A model generated the notes under the pieces. That model made no database searches and was not told the DNA's origin. It was given only the letters and a program-made list of their open reading frames with translations. Positions 1 to 9,128 of a stretch of DNA of 64,000 nt are shown here, in pieces. Every line of letters starts with the position of its first letter. Positions within the stretch are counted from its first letter, which is position 1. Source of the DNA: Bog-532 sp965277615 (GTDB taxonomy: Bacteria > Actinomycetota > Actinomycetes > Streptosporangiales > Streptosporangiaceae). The translations under genes and the position numbers were made by a program. The stretch spans positions 2,046,001 through 2,110,000 of the forward strand of contig CBDIDG010000006.1 of assembly GCA_965277615.1 (NCBI GenBank), in the 5' to 3' direction.

Positions 1-1
1 C

Positions 2-853
2 AAGAGCACGCTGGTGGTGACGCCGCAGATCATCGCGCTGCCGCGGGTGTCGATCGTCGGCAACCGGCTCGGCGACGGCGAGAGCGGCCTGCGTACGGTC
101 GCGGCCGCCGGTGAGGACGACATCGCGCCCCGGGCCTACCGGGACGGCGACGAGCTGCGGCGGGTGCACTGGCGGTCCACCGCGCGGTACGGCGAGCTGA
201 TGGTCCGGCGCGAGGAGCAACGCTGGCACAACCGGGCCCTGCTGCTGCTGGACACCCGGCGCAAGGCCCACGTAGGCAGCGGCCCGGACTCCTCCTTCGA
301 GTATGCGGTGAACGCGATGGCCTCTATCGGCGTGCACCTGGTCGGCCAGGGCATCGAGACCCAGCTGATCACCGAGACCGGCGACGCCGCCCCGGCCGGG
401 CCCGCGGCCGAGTCGCTGCTGGAGCGGCTGGCCGTGATCCGGACCTCACGCGGCACCGACCTCAACCGCGGTCTGGCCGCGCTGCGGACCAGCAACCGGG
501 GCCAGGTCATCGCGATCGTCGGGGCGCTGTCCCCGGCCCAGGCCCGGCTGCTCGCGGCCAGCCACCACGGCACCTCCCCGGCCATGGCGCTGCTGCTGGA
601 CGGCCCGCACTGGGCCGCCGAGCAGGCCGCTGACCGGACCGGCGACCGGGAGCCGCCGTTGGCCGCGGCCAGCATCCTGATGGCCGCGGGCTGGCGGGTG
701 GTGACGGCCACCGGGAGCACGCCGCTGGCCGATGCCTGGCGGGAGCTGCACCACCCGGCGTCCAATGCCTCGTTGCGCCGCCCCATCAGCACCGAGGCCC
801 CGTCGCCCGCCGCGGCCCGGCTGAACGTCGCACCGAGTGAGGAAACCGCATGA
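2..853 (+). CDS. DUF58 domain-containing protein (5' truncated)
   Basis: The reading frame is open to the left edge of the window, so the true start lies upstream. The visible part carries the DUF58 signature 'YRDGDELRRVHWRSTARY' near visible residues 42-59, followed by a von Willebrand-like alpha/beta stretch. DUF58 proteins normally sit between a MoxR-type AAA ATPase and a transglutaminase-like membrane protein, and act at the membrane in a process that is still poorly defined. The stop overlaps the next start as ATGA, so the two genes are translationally coupled. The upstream MoxR gene would be outside the window. Family assignment is firm; the cellular role is not known. Confidence 0.85.
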   Translation, partial: KSTLVVTPQIIALPRVSIVGNRLGDGESGLRTVAAAGEDDIAPRAYRDGDELRRVHWRSTARYGELMVRREEQRWHNRALLLLDTRRKAHVGSGPDSSFEYAVNAMASIGVHLVGQGIETQLITETGDAAPAGPAAESLLERLAVIRTSRGTDLNRGLAALRTSNRGQVIAIVGALSPAQARLLAASHHGTSPAMALLLDGPHWAAEQAADRTGDREPPLAAASILMAAGWRVVTATGSTPLADAWRELHHPASNASLRRPISTEAPSPAAARLNVAPSEETA

Positions 854-3444
854 GCCTGCAGGAAACCCGGGCGCCGGACCGGGGCGGAGACCTGGCGCCG
901 GCGGCAGGCGCCGGGCGAGCCGGGGACACGCGGCGACCGGGCCGGACCAACATGAACTATCGCCTCACGATCGCGGCCGCGGTGGGCACGCTGCTCGCGT
1001 CCACCGCGCTGTACGCGCTGTTCGTGGGCCTGGTGTGGTTCTGGGCCGGGCTGGGCGCGGTGGCCGTGGCCGCCGCGGTCGGCCTGCTGACCCGGCGCTG
1101 CCCATCACCGGTGCTGCCGTCGGTGGGGGCGGTAACCGCCGCGCTGGCCGGCCTGCTGCTCTACCTCAACGTGCTGTTCGCGCCGCACCAGTCGTGGTTC
1201 CTGGTCGTGCCCAACGCGACCTCGCTCGGCCACGTCTGGCAGGTGGCCACCCAGGGCATGACCGACGCGGACCGGTTCTCACCACCGGTGCCGCTGACCC
1301 CCGGCCTGCTGCTGCTGGCCGTGGCCGGCATCGGGGTGGCCGCGATCGCGGCTGACCTGCTGGCCGCGCGGCTGCGCCGTTCGGCCCTGGCCGGGCTGGC
1401 CCTGCTGGCCCTGTTCATCGTGCCGTCCACCACCCCGGCGATCCGCAGCGGCTTTGGCACCGCCCTCGTGTTCTGCCTGGGCACGATCGGGTACCTGGTG
1501 ATCCTGGCCGCGGACGGCCGGGACCGGATCGGGCGCTGGGGCCGGACCGTGAGCCTGTGGCGGACCGACCGCTACGGCCAGCCGGCCACGGGCCGCCCCG
1601 GCCCCGGCGCCGTCAGGCCCGCCGACGTGAACACGCTGGCCTCGGCTGGGCGGCGGATCGGCCTGATCTCGATCGTGCTGGCGCTGCTCGTGCCGCTGTT
1701 CATCCCGGGGCTGCGGGTCAACCGCATGTTCCCCGCGCACGTCAACGTGTTCGGCCCGGCCGGCAACGGGCTCGGCACCGGGGGCGGCACCTCGGTCCCG
1801 GACCCGCTAGCCCAGATGACCCAGGACCTGCGCGAGGGCGACTCGGAATCGGTGCTGACCTACACCACCAGCGATCCCGAGCCGCAGTACCTGCAGATGT
1901 ACGTGCTGGGCAACCTGTCCACCACCCGCTGGACGCTCAGCCCGCACCTGGGCTCGAACGCCCCGGCGGCCGGCACGCTGCCCAAGGCCCAGGGCCTGAC
2001 CAGTGCGACCAAGCCGACCGTGACCTCCCAGACCACGCACGTCACGTTCAGCTCCACCGCATCCGGCGACTCGGCGGTCAGCTTCCTGCCGGTGCCGTAT
2101 CCGCCCACCAAGATCAACGTATCCGGGCACTGGGTCATCAACGACAACACCGGCATGGTGTTCGGGTTCAATAACCCGCTGTCCGGCCTGTCCTACACGG
2201 TCACCAGCCAGGACGTGGAGCCCACGGCCGACCAGCTGGCCCGGACCGGGATCCCGCCCGCCGCCATCACCAGCCAGTTCCTGACCGTCCCGGCGCCGTT
2301 CAAGTCGCTGACCGCGCTGGCCCAGAAGGTAACCAAGAGCGCGACCACCCCGTACGGCCGGGCGCTGGCCCTGCAGAACTGGTTCACCGAGACCGGCGGG
2401 TTCAACTACAGCGTGAACGTCAACGAGCCCGCCGACGCGGCCGGCCTGACCCACTTCCTCACCGTGTCCAAGCGCGGATACTGCCAGCAGTTCGCGTTCG
2501 CGATGGCGGTGCTGGCCCGGCTGCTCGGCATCCCGTCCCGGGTCGCGGTGGGCTTCACGCCCGGCACCGCCACCGGGCAGGCCAACACCTACCAGGTGCG
2601 GACCAGCGACGCGCATGCCTGGCCCGAGCTGTACTTCCAGGGCCTGGGCTGGCTGCGGTTCGAGCCCACCCCGTCGGGCAGCGGCGGCCAGGGCACCGCG
2701 GTGCCGCCCACCTACACGGTCCCGCAGATCACCAGCAACGGCACCGGCTCCGCCGCGGCCGGCAGCTCCACCCCGGCGGGCTCGGGCAGCTCCAGCACCA
2801 CCAAGCCGGGGGTCAGCTCGGGCAAGAAGCTCGCTGACGGCGGCATCGGCGGGGCCGGGACCAGCGCGGCCAACGGTGGCTCCGGCTTCCCGTTCGAGCC
2901 GATCGGCCTGGCGCTACTCGCGCTGCTCGCGGTGCTGGTCATCGCCCCGCCGGCCAGCCGGTTCCTGGTCCGCCAGCGGCGGCTCGCGTACACCGGGGAC
3001 CTGGCCCGGGCTCACGCCGCCTGGCGGGAGACCCTGGACGAGCTGGCCGACTATTACGTGGCCCGGCGGCCGAGCGAGTCACCCCGGGCCGTGGCCCTGC
3101 GGGTGACCGACGAATCGCACCTGGCCGCACCGGCGGCGCAGGCCCTGGGCCGGGTCGCGCTGGCCGAGGAACGCGCCAGCTACGCGGGCTCCCCCGGTAC
3201 CGCACCCACCCGGGCCGACCTGGAACTGATCCGGCACGGCCTGGCCGCCAACGCCACCTGGCGGGCCCGCTGGCGGGCCCGGCTGACCCCGGCGTCCGCG
3301 TACGTACCGCTACGGAATCTGACGGTCACCCTGTCGGGTGCCGCCACCCAGGCCCAGTCCAAGGTGGGGCGGCACCTGCCGGGTAGCCGACGAGCGGGCC
3401 GGTCGCACTGGAATGGGTACTCCGGCTCCGGCGACGCAAGCTAG
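850..3444 (+). CDS. Transglutaminase-like membrane protein (TgpA/DUF3488-DUF4129 type)
   Basis: The 864-residue protein has the three-part architecture of TgpA-like proteins. An N-terminal block holds about six hydrophobic helices (residues 38-290). A periplasm-facing transglutaminase core follows, with the catalytic Cys in 'RGYCQQFAFAMA' (about residue 544), the His in 'SDAHAWPELYF' (about 588) and the acidic residue in 'FEPTP'. A Ser/Gly-rich linker, a last membrane helix (about 683-700) and a cytoplasmic DUF4129 tail ('AWRETLDELADYYVARRPSE') complete it. It overlaps the DUF58 gene by four bases. The substrate in actinomycetes is unknown. All three catalytic residues are present, so I expect an active enzyme. 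Confidence 0.88.
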   Translation: MSLQETRAPDRGGDLAPAAGAGRAGDTRRPGRTNMNYRLTIAAAVGTLLASTALYALFVGLVWFWAGLGAVAVAAAVGLLTRRCPSPVLPSVGAVTAALAGLLLYLNVLFAPHQSWFLVVPNATSLGHVWQVATQGMTDADRFSPPVPLTPGLLLLAVAGIGVAAIAADLLAARLRRSALAGLALLALFIVPSTTPAIRSGFGTALVFCLGTIGYLVILAADGRDRIGRWGRTVSLWRTDRYGQPATGRPGPGAVRPADVNTLASAGRRIGLISIVLALLVPLFIPGLRVNRMFPAHVNVFGPAGNGLGTGGGTSVPDPLAQMTQDLREGDSESVLTYTTSDPEPQYLQMYVLGNLSTTRWTLSPHLGSNAPAAGTLPKAQGLTSATKPTVTSQTTHVTFSSTASGDSAVSFLPVPYPPTKINVSGHWVINDNTGMVFGFNNPLSGLSYTVTSQDVEPTADQLARTGIPPAAITSQFLTVPAPFKSLTALAQKVTKSATTPYGRALALQNWFTETGGFNYSVNVNEPADAAGLTHFLTVSKRGYCQQFAFAMAVLARLLGIPSRVAVGFTPGTATGQANTYQVRTSDAHAWPELYFQGLGWLRFEPTPSGSGGQGTAVPPTYTVPQITSNGTGSAAAGSSTPAGSGSSSTTKPGVSSGKKLADGGIGGAGTSAANGGSGFPFEPIGLALLALLAVLVIAPPASRFLVRQRRLAYTGDLARAHAAWRETLDELADYYVARRPSESPRAVALRVTDESHLAAPAAQALGRVALAEERASYAGSPGTAPTRADLELIRHGLAANATWRARWRARLTPASAYVPLRNLTVTLSGAATQAQSKVGRHLPGSRRAGRSHWNGYSGSGDAS

Positions 3445-3500
3445 CGATCATGGGCCGTGGTGGGCCCCGGCCGCGGCCACGCAGCCGGAATTACCCCGGC

Positions 3501-3935
3501 TCAGAGGCCGCCTTCCTGACGGCGCCGCCAGCGCTCCTCCAGGCGTTCCATCATGCCCGGCTGGGCTACTCGGATCCCGGCCGCCTTGCCCTGCTGGCGT
3601 TGCTGACGCCGCCGGGCCCGCTTGGAGCGCCGCGGACGGCCGAAGCCGGCCGCGGTCGACATCGCGTTGATGTGCCGGTAGCTGGTCAGCGCCCACATGC
3701 TGCAGACGAGCATCACGACGAATCCGGCGACGCCCACCCAGATGTACTGGGAAATGACCCCACCGAGCAGCAGCCCGACACCCAGCACGAATCCGGCTAC
3801 GGCCTGAACGGCCCGTCGCTTGTAATGAACACGTGGGTCGCTGGAGCGAACCGCGTGAACAAACTTTGGATCCTCGCTGTAAAGCGCCTGCTCGATCTGC
3901 TCGAGCTGACGCTGTTCATGCTCAGAGAGCGGCAC
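3501..3935 (-). CDS. DUF3040 domain-containing membrane protein
   Basis: I choose the GTG at 3935: it gives the family's normal beginning 'MPLSEHEQRQLEQIEQALYS' and has a GGGAGG ribosome-binding site six bases upstream. A longer open frame reaches 4088 but would add an atypical N-terminus. The product is 144 residues. After the amphipathic DUF3040 head come two membrane helices (about 41-63 and 67-86), then a strongly basic tail ('RPRRSKRARRRQQRQQGK'). DUF3040 proteins are small actinobacterial membrane proteins of unknown function. It lies downstream of dinB on the same strand after a gap of about 150 bases. Confidence 0.85.
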   Translation of the reverse strand: MPLSEHEQRQLEQIEQALYSEDPKFVHAVRSSDPRVHYKRRAVQAVAGFVLGVGLLLGGVISQYIWVGVAGFVVMLVCSMWALTSYRHINAMSTAAGFGRPRRSKRARRRQQRQQGKAAGIRVAQPGMMERLEERWRRRQEGGL

Positions 3936-4084
3936 GACGCCTCCCATGGAACCTTGCGCGCAGGATCGGGGGTACGGTGACCGCCACCAGTCTCCCCGGA
4001 TCCACTTCCAGAATACGAGTCTCAGAGCATTGCGTGGAAGGGTGCCCCCGCCCTGGCCCCCCGCGAAGGGGGTCAAGCCGGCTA

Positions 4085-5368
4085 TCACCCACTGTCCGGG
4101 CTGCTTTCACGGTACCCGCTGGGCCGGTGGCCGGGCTCCCGACCTTGGTCGCGGCGACCCTGGTCGCGCTCCCCGTCGACCAGCACGGCGGGCCGGACCG
4201 CGCCCGCCCCGAAACGCTGGGTGATCCGGTCCATGGCCCGCTCGGCCTCCCGCCAGCTGGTGGGCTTGTCGTCCAGTGCGAGCTGGGTGGTGGCGTCCGA
4301 CGCGGTGGTCAGCCCGGTCATCCGGACCCCGATCAGCCGCAGCCGGGCTGCCCCGTCCAGGCCGGAGCCCTCATACAGCGCGCACGCGGTCTCGTAGATG
4401 GTGCGGGTCAGATCGGTCGGGTCGGGCAGCGTACGGGACCGGGTGATGGTGTTGAAGCTGGCCAGCCGGAGCTTGACCGTCACCGTCCGGCCCGCCCAGC
4501 CGCCCTCCCGCAGCGCACGGGCGGTCCGCTCGGACAGCCGGAGCAACTCGCGCCGGGCCACCTCCGGTTCGGTGACGTCGATGGCGAAGGTCTCCTCGGC
4601 GCCGATGCTCTTGTCCGGCGCGTGCGGGGTCACCGCGCGGCTGTCCCGGCCCCAGGACAGCGCGGCCAGGTGGGCACCGACCGCGGCCCCCAGGTGCTGC
4701 TGCAGCGTGGCCAGCGGGGCGTGGGCGATGTCACCCACCGTGCTCAGTCCCAGCCGGGCCAGCGTCTCGCCGGTGCGCTGCCCCACTCCCCACAGCGCCG
4801 AGACCGGCAGGGGGTGCAGGAACTCGAGTACGCCGTCCGCCGGGACCACCAGCAGGCCGTCCGGCTTGCAGCGCACCGAGGCGATCTTGGCGATGAACTT
4901 GGACGGGGCCACCCCCACCGAGCAGGTCAGCCCCTGCTCGGCCTCGATCTGGCGGCGGATGGCCGCGCCGATCCAGGCCGGGGACCCGAGCCGCCGCCGG
5001 GCGCCCGCCACGTCCAGGAAGGCCTCGTCCAGAGCCAGCGGCTCCACGATCGGGGTGACCGCACGGAACACCGCCATGACCTGCTTGGACACTTCGCTGT
5101 AGGCCCCGCGGCGTGGTGGCACGAAGATCGCTTGCGGGCACAGCCGCCGGGCCACCGCCCCCGGCATGGCTGACCGGACCCCGAACGTGCGGGCCTCGTA
5201 GGAGGCGGACAGCACCACGCTGCGCCCGTTGGGCGAGCCCACGATGACCGGTTTGCCCATCAGTTCCGGGCGATCCCGGATCTCGACGCTGGCGTAGAAC
5301 GCGTCCATGTCCACGTGCAGGATGTGACAGCCAGTGTCGTCCGGGCCGGTCTCGGTGGGCACAGTCAC
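4085..5368 (-). CDS. dinB: DNA polymerase IV (Y-family translesion polymerase)
   Basis: This is an error-prone polymerase that copies past damaged template. With the GTG start at 5368, residues 19-29 read 'VDMDAFYASVE' (first metal-binding acidic pair), 'SYEARTFGVRSAMP' follows, and 'LALDEAFLDV' at 111-120 holds the catalytic Asp-Glu pair. Thumb and little-finger regions follow. 'TTQLALDD' near the C-terminus resembles a beta-clamp binding motif. The start is set by conserved N-terminal length and by a GAGGCGG sequence just upstream; it lies ten bases after the methyltransferase stop, so the two are probably co-transcribed. A second in-frame GTG at 5362 cannot be excluded. The open frame extends upstream into the methyltransferase, but that part is not conserved. 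Confidence 0.93.
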   Translation of the reverse strand: MTVPTETGPDDTGCHILHVDMDAFYASVEIRDRPELMGKPVIVGSPNGRSVVLSASYEARTFGVRSAMPGAVARRLCPQAIFVPPRRGAYSEVSKQVMAVFRAVTPIVEPLALDEAFLDVAGARRRLGSPAWIGAAIRRQIEAEQGLTCSVGVAPSKFIAKIASVRCKPDGLLVVPADGVLEFLHPLPVSALWGVGQRTGETLARLGLSTVGDIAHAPLATLQQHLGAAVGAHLAALSWGRDSRAVTPHAPDKSIGAEETFAIDVTEPEVARRELLRLSERTARALREGGWAGRTVTVKLRLASFNTITRSRTLPDPTDLTRTIYETACALYEGSGLDGAARLRLIGVRMTGLTTASDATTQLALDDKPTSWREAERAMDRITQRFGAGAVRPAVLVDGERDQGRRDQGREPGHRPSGYRESSPDSG

Positions 5369-5378
5369 GGTGGCCGCC

Positions 5379-6104
5379 TCAGCGCCGCCCGAGGACGTGC
5401 AGCTTCGCGGCGATGTCGCGCAGCGCGGGGTACGTCGCGGCCGCCGTCTCCAGCGCACGCAGGGACCCGGCCGCTCCCGGGTCGGCGTCCACCAGCACAC
5501 TGGGGATCAGGCCGCCGAAGATCTCCGCCCCGTGGGCGGCCCCCGGGGTCAGCCCGGCTCCCTCGATCAGCTCGGTCAGGCCGGGCAAGGTGAACCAGCG
5601 CGGCCCCGTGCCCGGGTGAGCTTCCCGGTCCCCCTCGAGCAGGGCCCGGGCCTCGTCGAACCGGCCCGTCAGCGCCCGGTGCAGCACCGCTGCGACCTTG
5701 CCGGAGGCCAGCACGCTGACCGTACCGCCGGTCCGCAGCACCCGGGTGATGGCGGCCAGCGCGTCGGCCGGTGAGTCCACGTACTCCAGCACGCTGTGGC
5801 AGATGACCAGGTCGGCCGCGTCCTCGCCGACCACGCCGTCCAGGCCTGCCGCCTCGCCCTGGACGGCGCTGATCCGCACGTCCATCTCGGCGGCCCGTCG
5901 CTGCGCGGCCGCCAGCGAGTCCGGGCTGGGGTCGACCACGGTTACGTTGTGGCCCAGTGCGGCCAGCGGCACGGCGAATCCGCCGGTGCCCCCGCCCGCG
6001 TCGATGACGTCGAGCCGGTCCCGGCCGGTCTGCGCGGCGCGCGCCGCTAGCACCTCGCGCAGCACGTCCCAGACCACAGAGCGGCGACTGATCTGAACTT
6101 CCAC
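5379..6104 (-). CDS. Class I SAM-dependent methyltransferase
   Basis: This 241-residue protein has the Rossmann SAM-binding motif 'DAGGGTGGFAVPLA' at residues 36-49, an acidic residue closing strand 2 ('VTVVDPSPDSLA') and the motif 'ADLVICHSVLEYV' typical of Methyltransf_11/25 enzymes. The substrate cannot be read from the sequence; related actinobacterial proteins are sometimes described as CmoA/SmtA-like. The GTG start at 6104 has a strong AAGGGGGTG ribosome-binding site. It precedes dinB by ten bases and probably shares its transcript. Confidence 0.85.
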   Translation of the reverse strand: MEVQISRRSVVWDVLREVLAARAAQTGRDRLDVIDAGGGTGGFAVPLAALGHNVTVVDPSPDSLAAAQRRAAEMDVRISAVQGEAAGLDGVVGEDAADLVICHSVLEYVDSPADALAAITRVLRTGGTVSVLASGKVAAVLHRALTGRFDEARALLEGDREAHPGTGPRWFTLPGLTELIEGAGLTPGAAHGAEIFGGLIPSVLVDADPGAAGSLRALETAAATYPALRDIAAKLHVLGRR

Positions 6105-6251
6105 CGCACCCCCTTACGTAGCTTCAATGTAGTGCGGTGCGGGGACATTTTCGCCGACATGAACGAGCCCGAAGCCCCAGGCCACCGACTGATTCCTCAC
6201 GTACTTAAGACACTCTGACGGGATATGCGGGTTCCGCCCAGGCCGAGCACG

Positions 6252-6257
6252 TATTCT
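6252..6257 (+). promoter_or_regulatory. Leaderless -10 box (TATTCT)
   Basis: TATTCT sits seven bases before the ATG at 6265, and there is no Shine-Dalgarno sequence. This spacing places the transcript start at the A of the ATG, the usual layout of leaderless actinobacterial mRNAs. No clear -35 box is visible. Confidence 0.45.
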
Positions 6258-6264
6258 CTTCGCC

Positions 6265-6903
6265 ATGGCTGAGCACCTCGAGTTGCCGCGCCCCGGCCGT
6301 CTGTTGCGGACGGTGGTCTGGAACCTCACCGAATCGGTGGGGTTGCCCGGCGTTGGTTACATCGTCGGGCAGGAGCTCGCCGGGCGGAACGCCGCGATGA
6401 TCGCGGCCGCCGCCATCCTGTGGCTGGTCGCGATCGTCCGCAAGATCGTCACCGGCGCCGTGCCGGGCCTGGTCACGATCTCGGCCCTGGTCATGACCGT
6501 GCAGGCCGTGGTGGTGGTCAGCACCGGCAACGTGTTCTTCTTCCTGCTCCAGTTCCCGCTGGCCAATCTGGTGATGTGCGTCCTGTTCGCCCGCACCGCG
6601 CCAACCCGCAAGCCGCTGATCGCTCAGCTGGCCGCGGAGGTGGTGGCGCTGCGCCAGCCGTCCACCCACCACCCGGCGCTGCACCGCTTCTTCCAGGGCG
6701 CCACCTGGCTGTGGGCGGGCCTGTTCTTCCTGACCACGGTGGGCCTGTCGGTCATGATGCTGACCGAGCCGCTGACCTTGTTCCTCGTCCTCTACACCGC
6801 GGTGACGGTGGGCGGCGTGGTGGTCGGGGCCGGGCTGTGCGCGCTCTGGTTCTACCGGGTGATCCGCAAGACGGGCCTGCGGATCCGCTTCGCCGCCGTC
6901 TGA
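6265..6903 (+). CDS. VC0807/DUF3159-like polytopic membrane protein
   Basis: This 212-residue protein has about five or six hydrophobic helices (around residues 45-60, 67-85, 90-110, 148-170, 172-200). It includes the 'GRNAAMIAAAAILWLVAIV' stretch and the 'FPLANLVMCVLFARTA' motif that recall the VC0807-family and DUF3159 membrane proteins. No function is known. It stands alone between divergent and convergent neighbours, and the start is supported by a leaderless -10 box. Confidence 0.6.
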   Translation: MAEHLELPRPGRLLRTVVWNLTESVGLPGVGYIVGQELAGRNAAMIAAAAILWLVAIVRKIVTGAVPGLVTISALVMTVQAVVVVSTGNVFFFLLQFPLANLVMCVLFARTAPTRKPLIAQLAAEVVALRQPSTHHPALHRFFQGATWLWAGLFFLTTVGLSVMMLTEPLTLFLVLYTAVTVGGVVVGAGLCALWFYRVIRKTGLRIRFAAV

Positions 6904-6949
6904 GCCAGCGCCGCCTAGCCAGCACGGCCCGAGCCAGCACGGTCCGGCC

Positions 6950-7369
6950 TCAAAGGGCCAGCGTCGGCCTCAGCTCCAGCAACCGGGCCAGCAGCCCGTT
7001 CACGAAGGCCGGGGACCCGTCGGTGGACAGGTCCTTGGCCAGCTCGACCGCCTCGTTGATGGCCACCCCGTCCGGCACATCGTCCGCCCACAGCAGTTCG
7101 TAGGCGCCGATGCGCAAGATGTTGCGGTCGACCGCGGGCATCCGGTCCAGCGTCCAGCCTTCGGCGTAGGTGGCCAGCAGCTCGTCGATCTGCTCCCGGT
7201 GCGCCTGAACGCCACGGACCAGGTCCGCGGCATACTCCGGCACCGGCGGCCCGTCGTCGGCCTTGGCCGCCGAGCGCTCTTCCAGCAGCGGCAGCACCGG
7301 CTCACCGCGTACTTCCGCTTCGAACAACACGTCTAGGGCGCGCTTACGCGCCTTGCTACGAGCGGGCAC
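6950..7369 (-). CDS. nusB: Transcription antitermination factor NusB
   Basis: The 139-residue protein begins 'ARSKARKRALDVLFEAEV', the standard NusB N-terminus that binds boxA RNA together with NusE (S10). It continues with 'YAEGWTLDRMPAVDRNILR' and 'AINEAVELAKDL', both diagnostic of the helical NusB fold. Length is normal. The GTG start lies 15 bases after the efp stop with no strong ribosome-binding site, so translation probably depends on coupling to efp. NusB supports rRNA antitermination. The order pepQ-efp-nusB is conserved in actinobacteria. Confidence 0.95.
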   Translation of the reverse strand: MPARSKARKRALDVLFEAEVRGEPVLPLLEERSAAKADDGPPVPEYAADLVRGVQAHREQIDELLATYAEGWTLDRMPAVDRNILRIGAYELLWADDVPDGVAINEAVELAKDLSTDGSPAFVNGLLARLLELRPTLAL

Positions 7370-7384
7370 AGCAGTCGCGGCGCA

Positions 7385-7942
7385 TCAGGCGCGGCCGAGG
7401 TACGTGCCGGTCCGCGTGTCGACCTTGATCTTCTCGCCGGTGGAGATGAACAGCGGGACCTGGATCTCGGCCCCGGTCTCCAGCTTGGCGGGCTTGGTGC
7501 CGCCGGTGGAGCGGTCGCCCTGCAGGCCCGGGTCGGTGGAGCTGACGGTGAGCTCGACCGCGGCGGGCAGGTCGACGTACAGCGGCACGCCGTCGTTGAA
7601 CGCGATCGTGACCATCTGCTCCTCGAGCAGGTAGTTCGCGCTCTCGCCCACGGTGGACGCGGGCACGTGCGGCTGGTCGTAGTCGGTGGTGTCCATGAAC
7701 ACGTAGTCGTCGCCCTCGCGGTACAGGTACTGCATGTCCCGCTTGTCGACGTTGGCCACGTCCACCTTGACGCCCGCGTTGAACGTCCGGTCGACGACCT
7801 TGCCGGTCATCACGTTCTTCAGCTTGGAGCGCACGAAGGCGCCGCCTTTGCCCGGCTTGACGTGCTGGAACTCGACGACCGTCCACAGGTTGCCGTCGAT
7901 GTTCAGGGTCATGCCGTTCTTGAGGTCGTTCGTCGTCGCCAC
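7385..7942 (-). CDS. efp: Translation elongation factor P
   Basis: The 185-residue protein has the three beta-barrel domains of EF-P, which rescues ribosomes stalled on polyproline. The tip loop reads 'VKPGKGGAFVRSKLKN', with the conserved Lys at about residue 30 that is modified in some bacteria. The C-terminal signature region 'GEKIKVDTRTGTYLGRA' is complete. I choose the GTG at 7942 ('ATTNDLKNG' follows) because it gives the family length and has a GGAGA site nine bases upstream; the open frame extends 14 codons further. It follows pepQ by 38 bases. Confidence 0.95.
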   Translation of the reverse strand: MATTNDLKNGMTLNIDGNLWTVVEFQHVKPGKGGAFVRSKLKNVMTGKVVDRTFNAGVKVDVANVDKRDMQYLYREGDDYVFMDTTDYDQPHVPASTVGESANYLLEEQMVTIAFNDGVPLYVDLPAAVELTVSSTDPGLQGDRSTGGTKPAKLETGAEIQVPLFISTGEKIKVDTRTGTYLGRA

Positions 7943-7980
7943 GTCTGCTGTCTCCGCCTGTTGCCCGTCGTGCCCGCCCA

Positions 7981-9072
7981 TCACAGGGCGAGAAGTTCCT
8001 TGGTGGTCGTCGTGAGAATCTGGGCTGCCCCGTCGGCCGCACCAGCCCCGACAACCAGGACATCCTCGATCCGGACACCGCCTTGGCCGGGCAGGTAGAC
8101 ACCGGGCTCAACGGTTACCGAAACCTGGTCTTCCAGTTTACCCGTACTTCCGTACCCGATCATCGGTGCTTCGTGCACTTCCAGCCCGACCCCGTGCCCC
8201 AGCCCGTGCCCGAAGTGGTCGCTGTGACCGGCCTCGGCGATCAGGTCGCGGGCGGCCGCGTCGACCTCGCGCAACGCCGCGCCCGGCCGGGCCGCCGTGC
8301 AGCCCGCACGCTGAGCCGCCGCGACCAGCTCGTACACGTCCCGCTGCCACTGCGCGGGCTCACCCAGCGCGACCGTCCGGGTCATGTCGGCGTGGTACCC
8401 GGCGAACTGCGCGCCGAAGTCCATGGTGATCAGGTCCCCGCGGCGCAGCGGCCGGCCGGACGGCACATGGTGAGGTAGCGCCCCGTTCGGGCCGCTAGCC
8501 ACGATGGTGTCGAATGCGGTCCGGTCCGCCCCCAGCTCCCCCATCCGGTGGTCGAGCGCCGCGGCCAGCGCCCGCTCGCTCAGCCCGGGGCGGATCAGGG
8601 GCAGCACGTCCGCGAAGGCCTGGTCGGTGATCCGGCACGCGGTCCCGAGCAGTTCCAGCTCGGACGGATCCTTGACCATCCGCAGCTCTTCGACCTTGTT
8701 AAAAAAAGAAATAAGGCTGACGCTCTCGGCCGCCGCCACCAGCTGTTCGTAGCGGTCCACGGTCAGGTCGTGCGTCTCCACCGCGAGCTGGCGCAGGGCG
8801 CGCCTGCGGGCCGCGGCGGCCAGGATCGGCTCGATGAAGCGCCCCACGGTCAGCTCCAGGTCGGGAGCGTACCGCAGCGCGGCCAGCTCGTAGCGCGAGT
8901 CGGTGGCCAGCAGGCCGGTCCCGTCGGCGGGCAGCAGCAGCGCCGCGTTCGAGCTGGCCAGGCCGGTCAGGTAACGGACGTTCGGCCCCGCGGTGATCAG
9001 GACCGCGTCGGCCTCCAGCTCGGCCAGCTTGGCCTGGGCCCGGGCCCGGCGGGCGGCATGGATTTCCGGCAT
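7981..9072 (-). CDS. pepQ: M24 family Xaa-Pro peptidase
   Basis: This is a creatinase/prolidase-fold metallopeptidase that cleaves X-Pro bonds. With the ATG at 9072 it has 363 residues. The N-terminal creatinase domain includes 'LITAGPNVRYLTGL'. The catalytic domain has metal ligands in 'DFGAQFAGYHADMTRT' (two Asp), 'FGHGLGHGVGLEVHE' (His), and two Glu ('VTVEPGVY', 'GVRIEDVL'). The start is supported by a leaderless -10 box TACAGT six bases upstream. The gene contains an unusual A-rich patch (about 8699-8716, including seven A) encoding 'SFFNK'; the frame is intact on both sides. A partner of efp and nusB in a conserved actinobacterial cluster. Confidence 0.9.
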   Translation of the reverse strand: MPEIHAARRARAQAKLAELEADAVLITAGPNVRYLTGLASSNAALLLPADGTGLLATDSRYELAALRYAPDLELTVGRFIEPILAAAARRRALRQLAVETHDLTVDRYEQLVAAAESVSLISFFNKVEELRMVKDPSELELLGTACRITDQAFADVLPLIRPGLSERALAAALDHRMGELGADRTAFDTIVASGPNGALPHHVPSGRPLRRGDLITMDFGAQFAGYHADMTRTVALGEPAQWQRDVYELVAAAQRAGCTAARPGAALREVDAAARDLIAEAGHSDHFGHGLGHGVGLEVHEAPMIGYGSTGKLEDQVSVTVEPGVYLPGQGGVRIEDVLVVGAGAADGAAQILTTTTKELLAL

Positions 9073-9078
9073 GTCCCG

Positions 9079-9084
9079 ACTGTA
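9079..9084 (-). promoter_or_regulatory. Leaderless -10 box (TACAGT) for pepQ-efp-nusB
   Basis: On the minus strand TACAGT is separated from the pepQ ATG by six bases and no Shine-Dalgarno sequence is present, so pepQ is probably translated from a leaderless mRNA and the downstream genes from the same transcript. Confidence 0.45.
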
Positions 9085-9128
9085 ACCGCCCGCCGCGAAA
9101 CTCCCCCGGCGGCTGCGGGTGAGTAAGG

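Noticed and set aside
8699..8716. Frameshift at the A-run in pepQ
   Set aside because: The reading frame and the peptidase alignment continue on both sides; only the base composition is odd.
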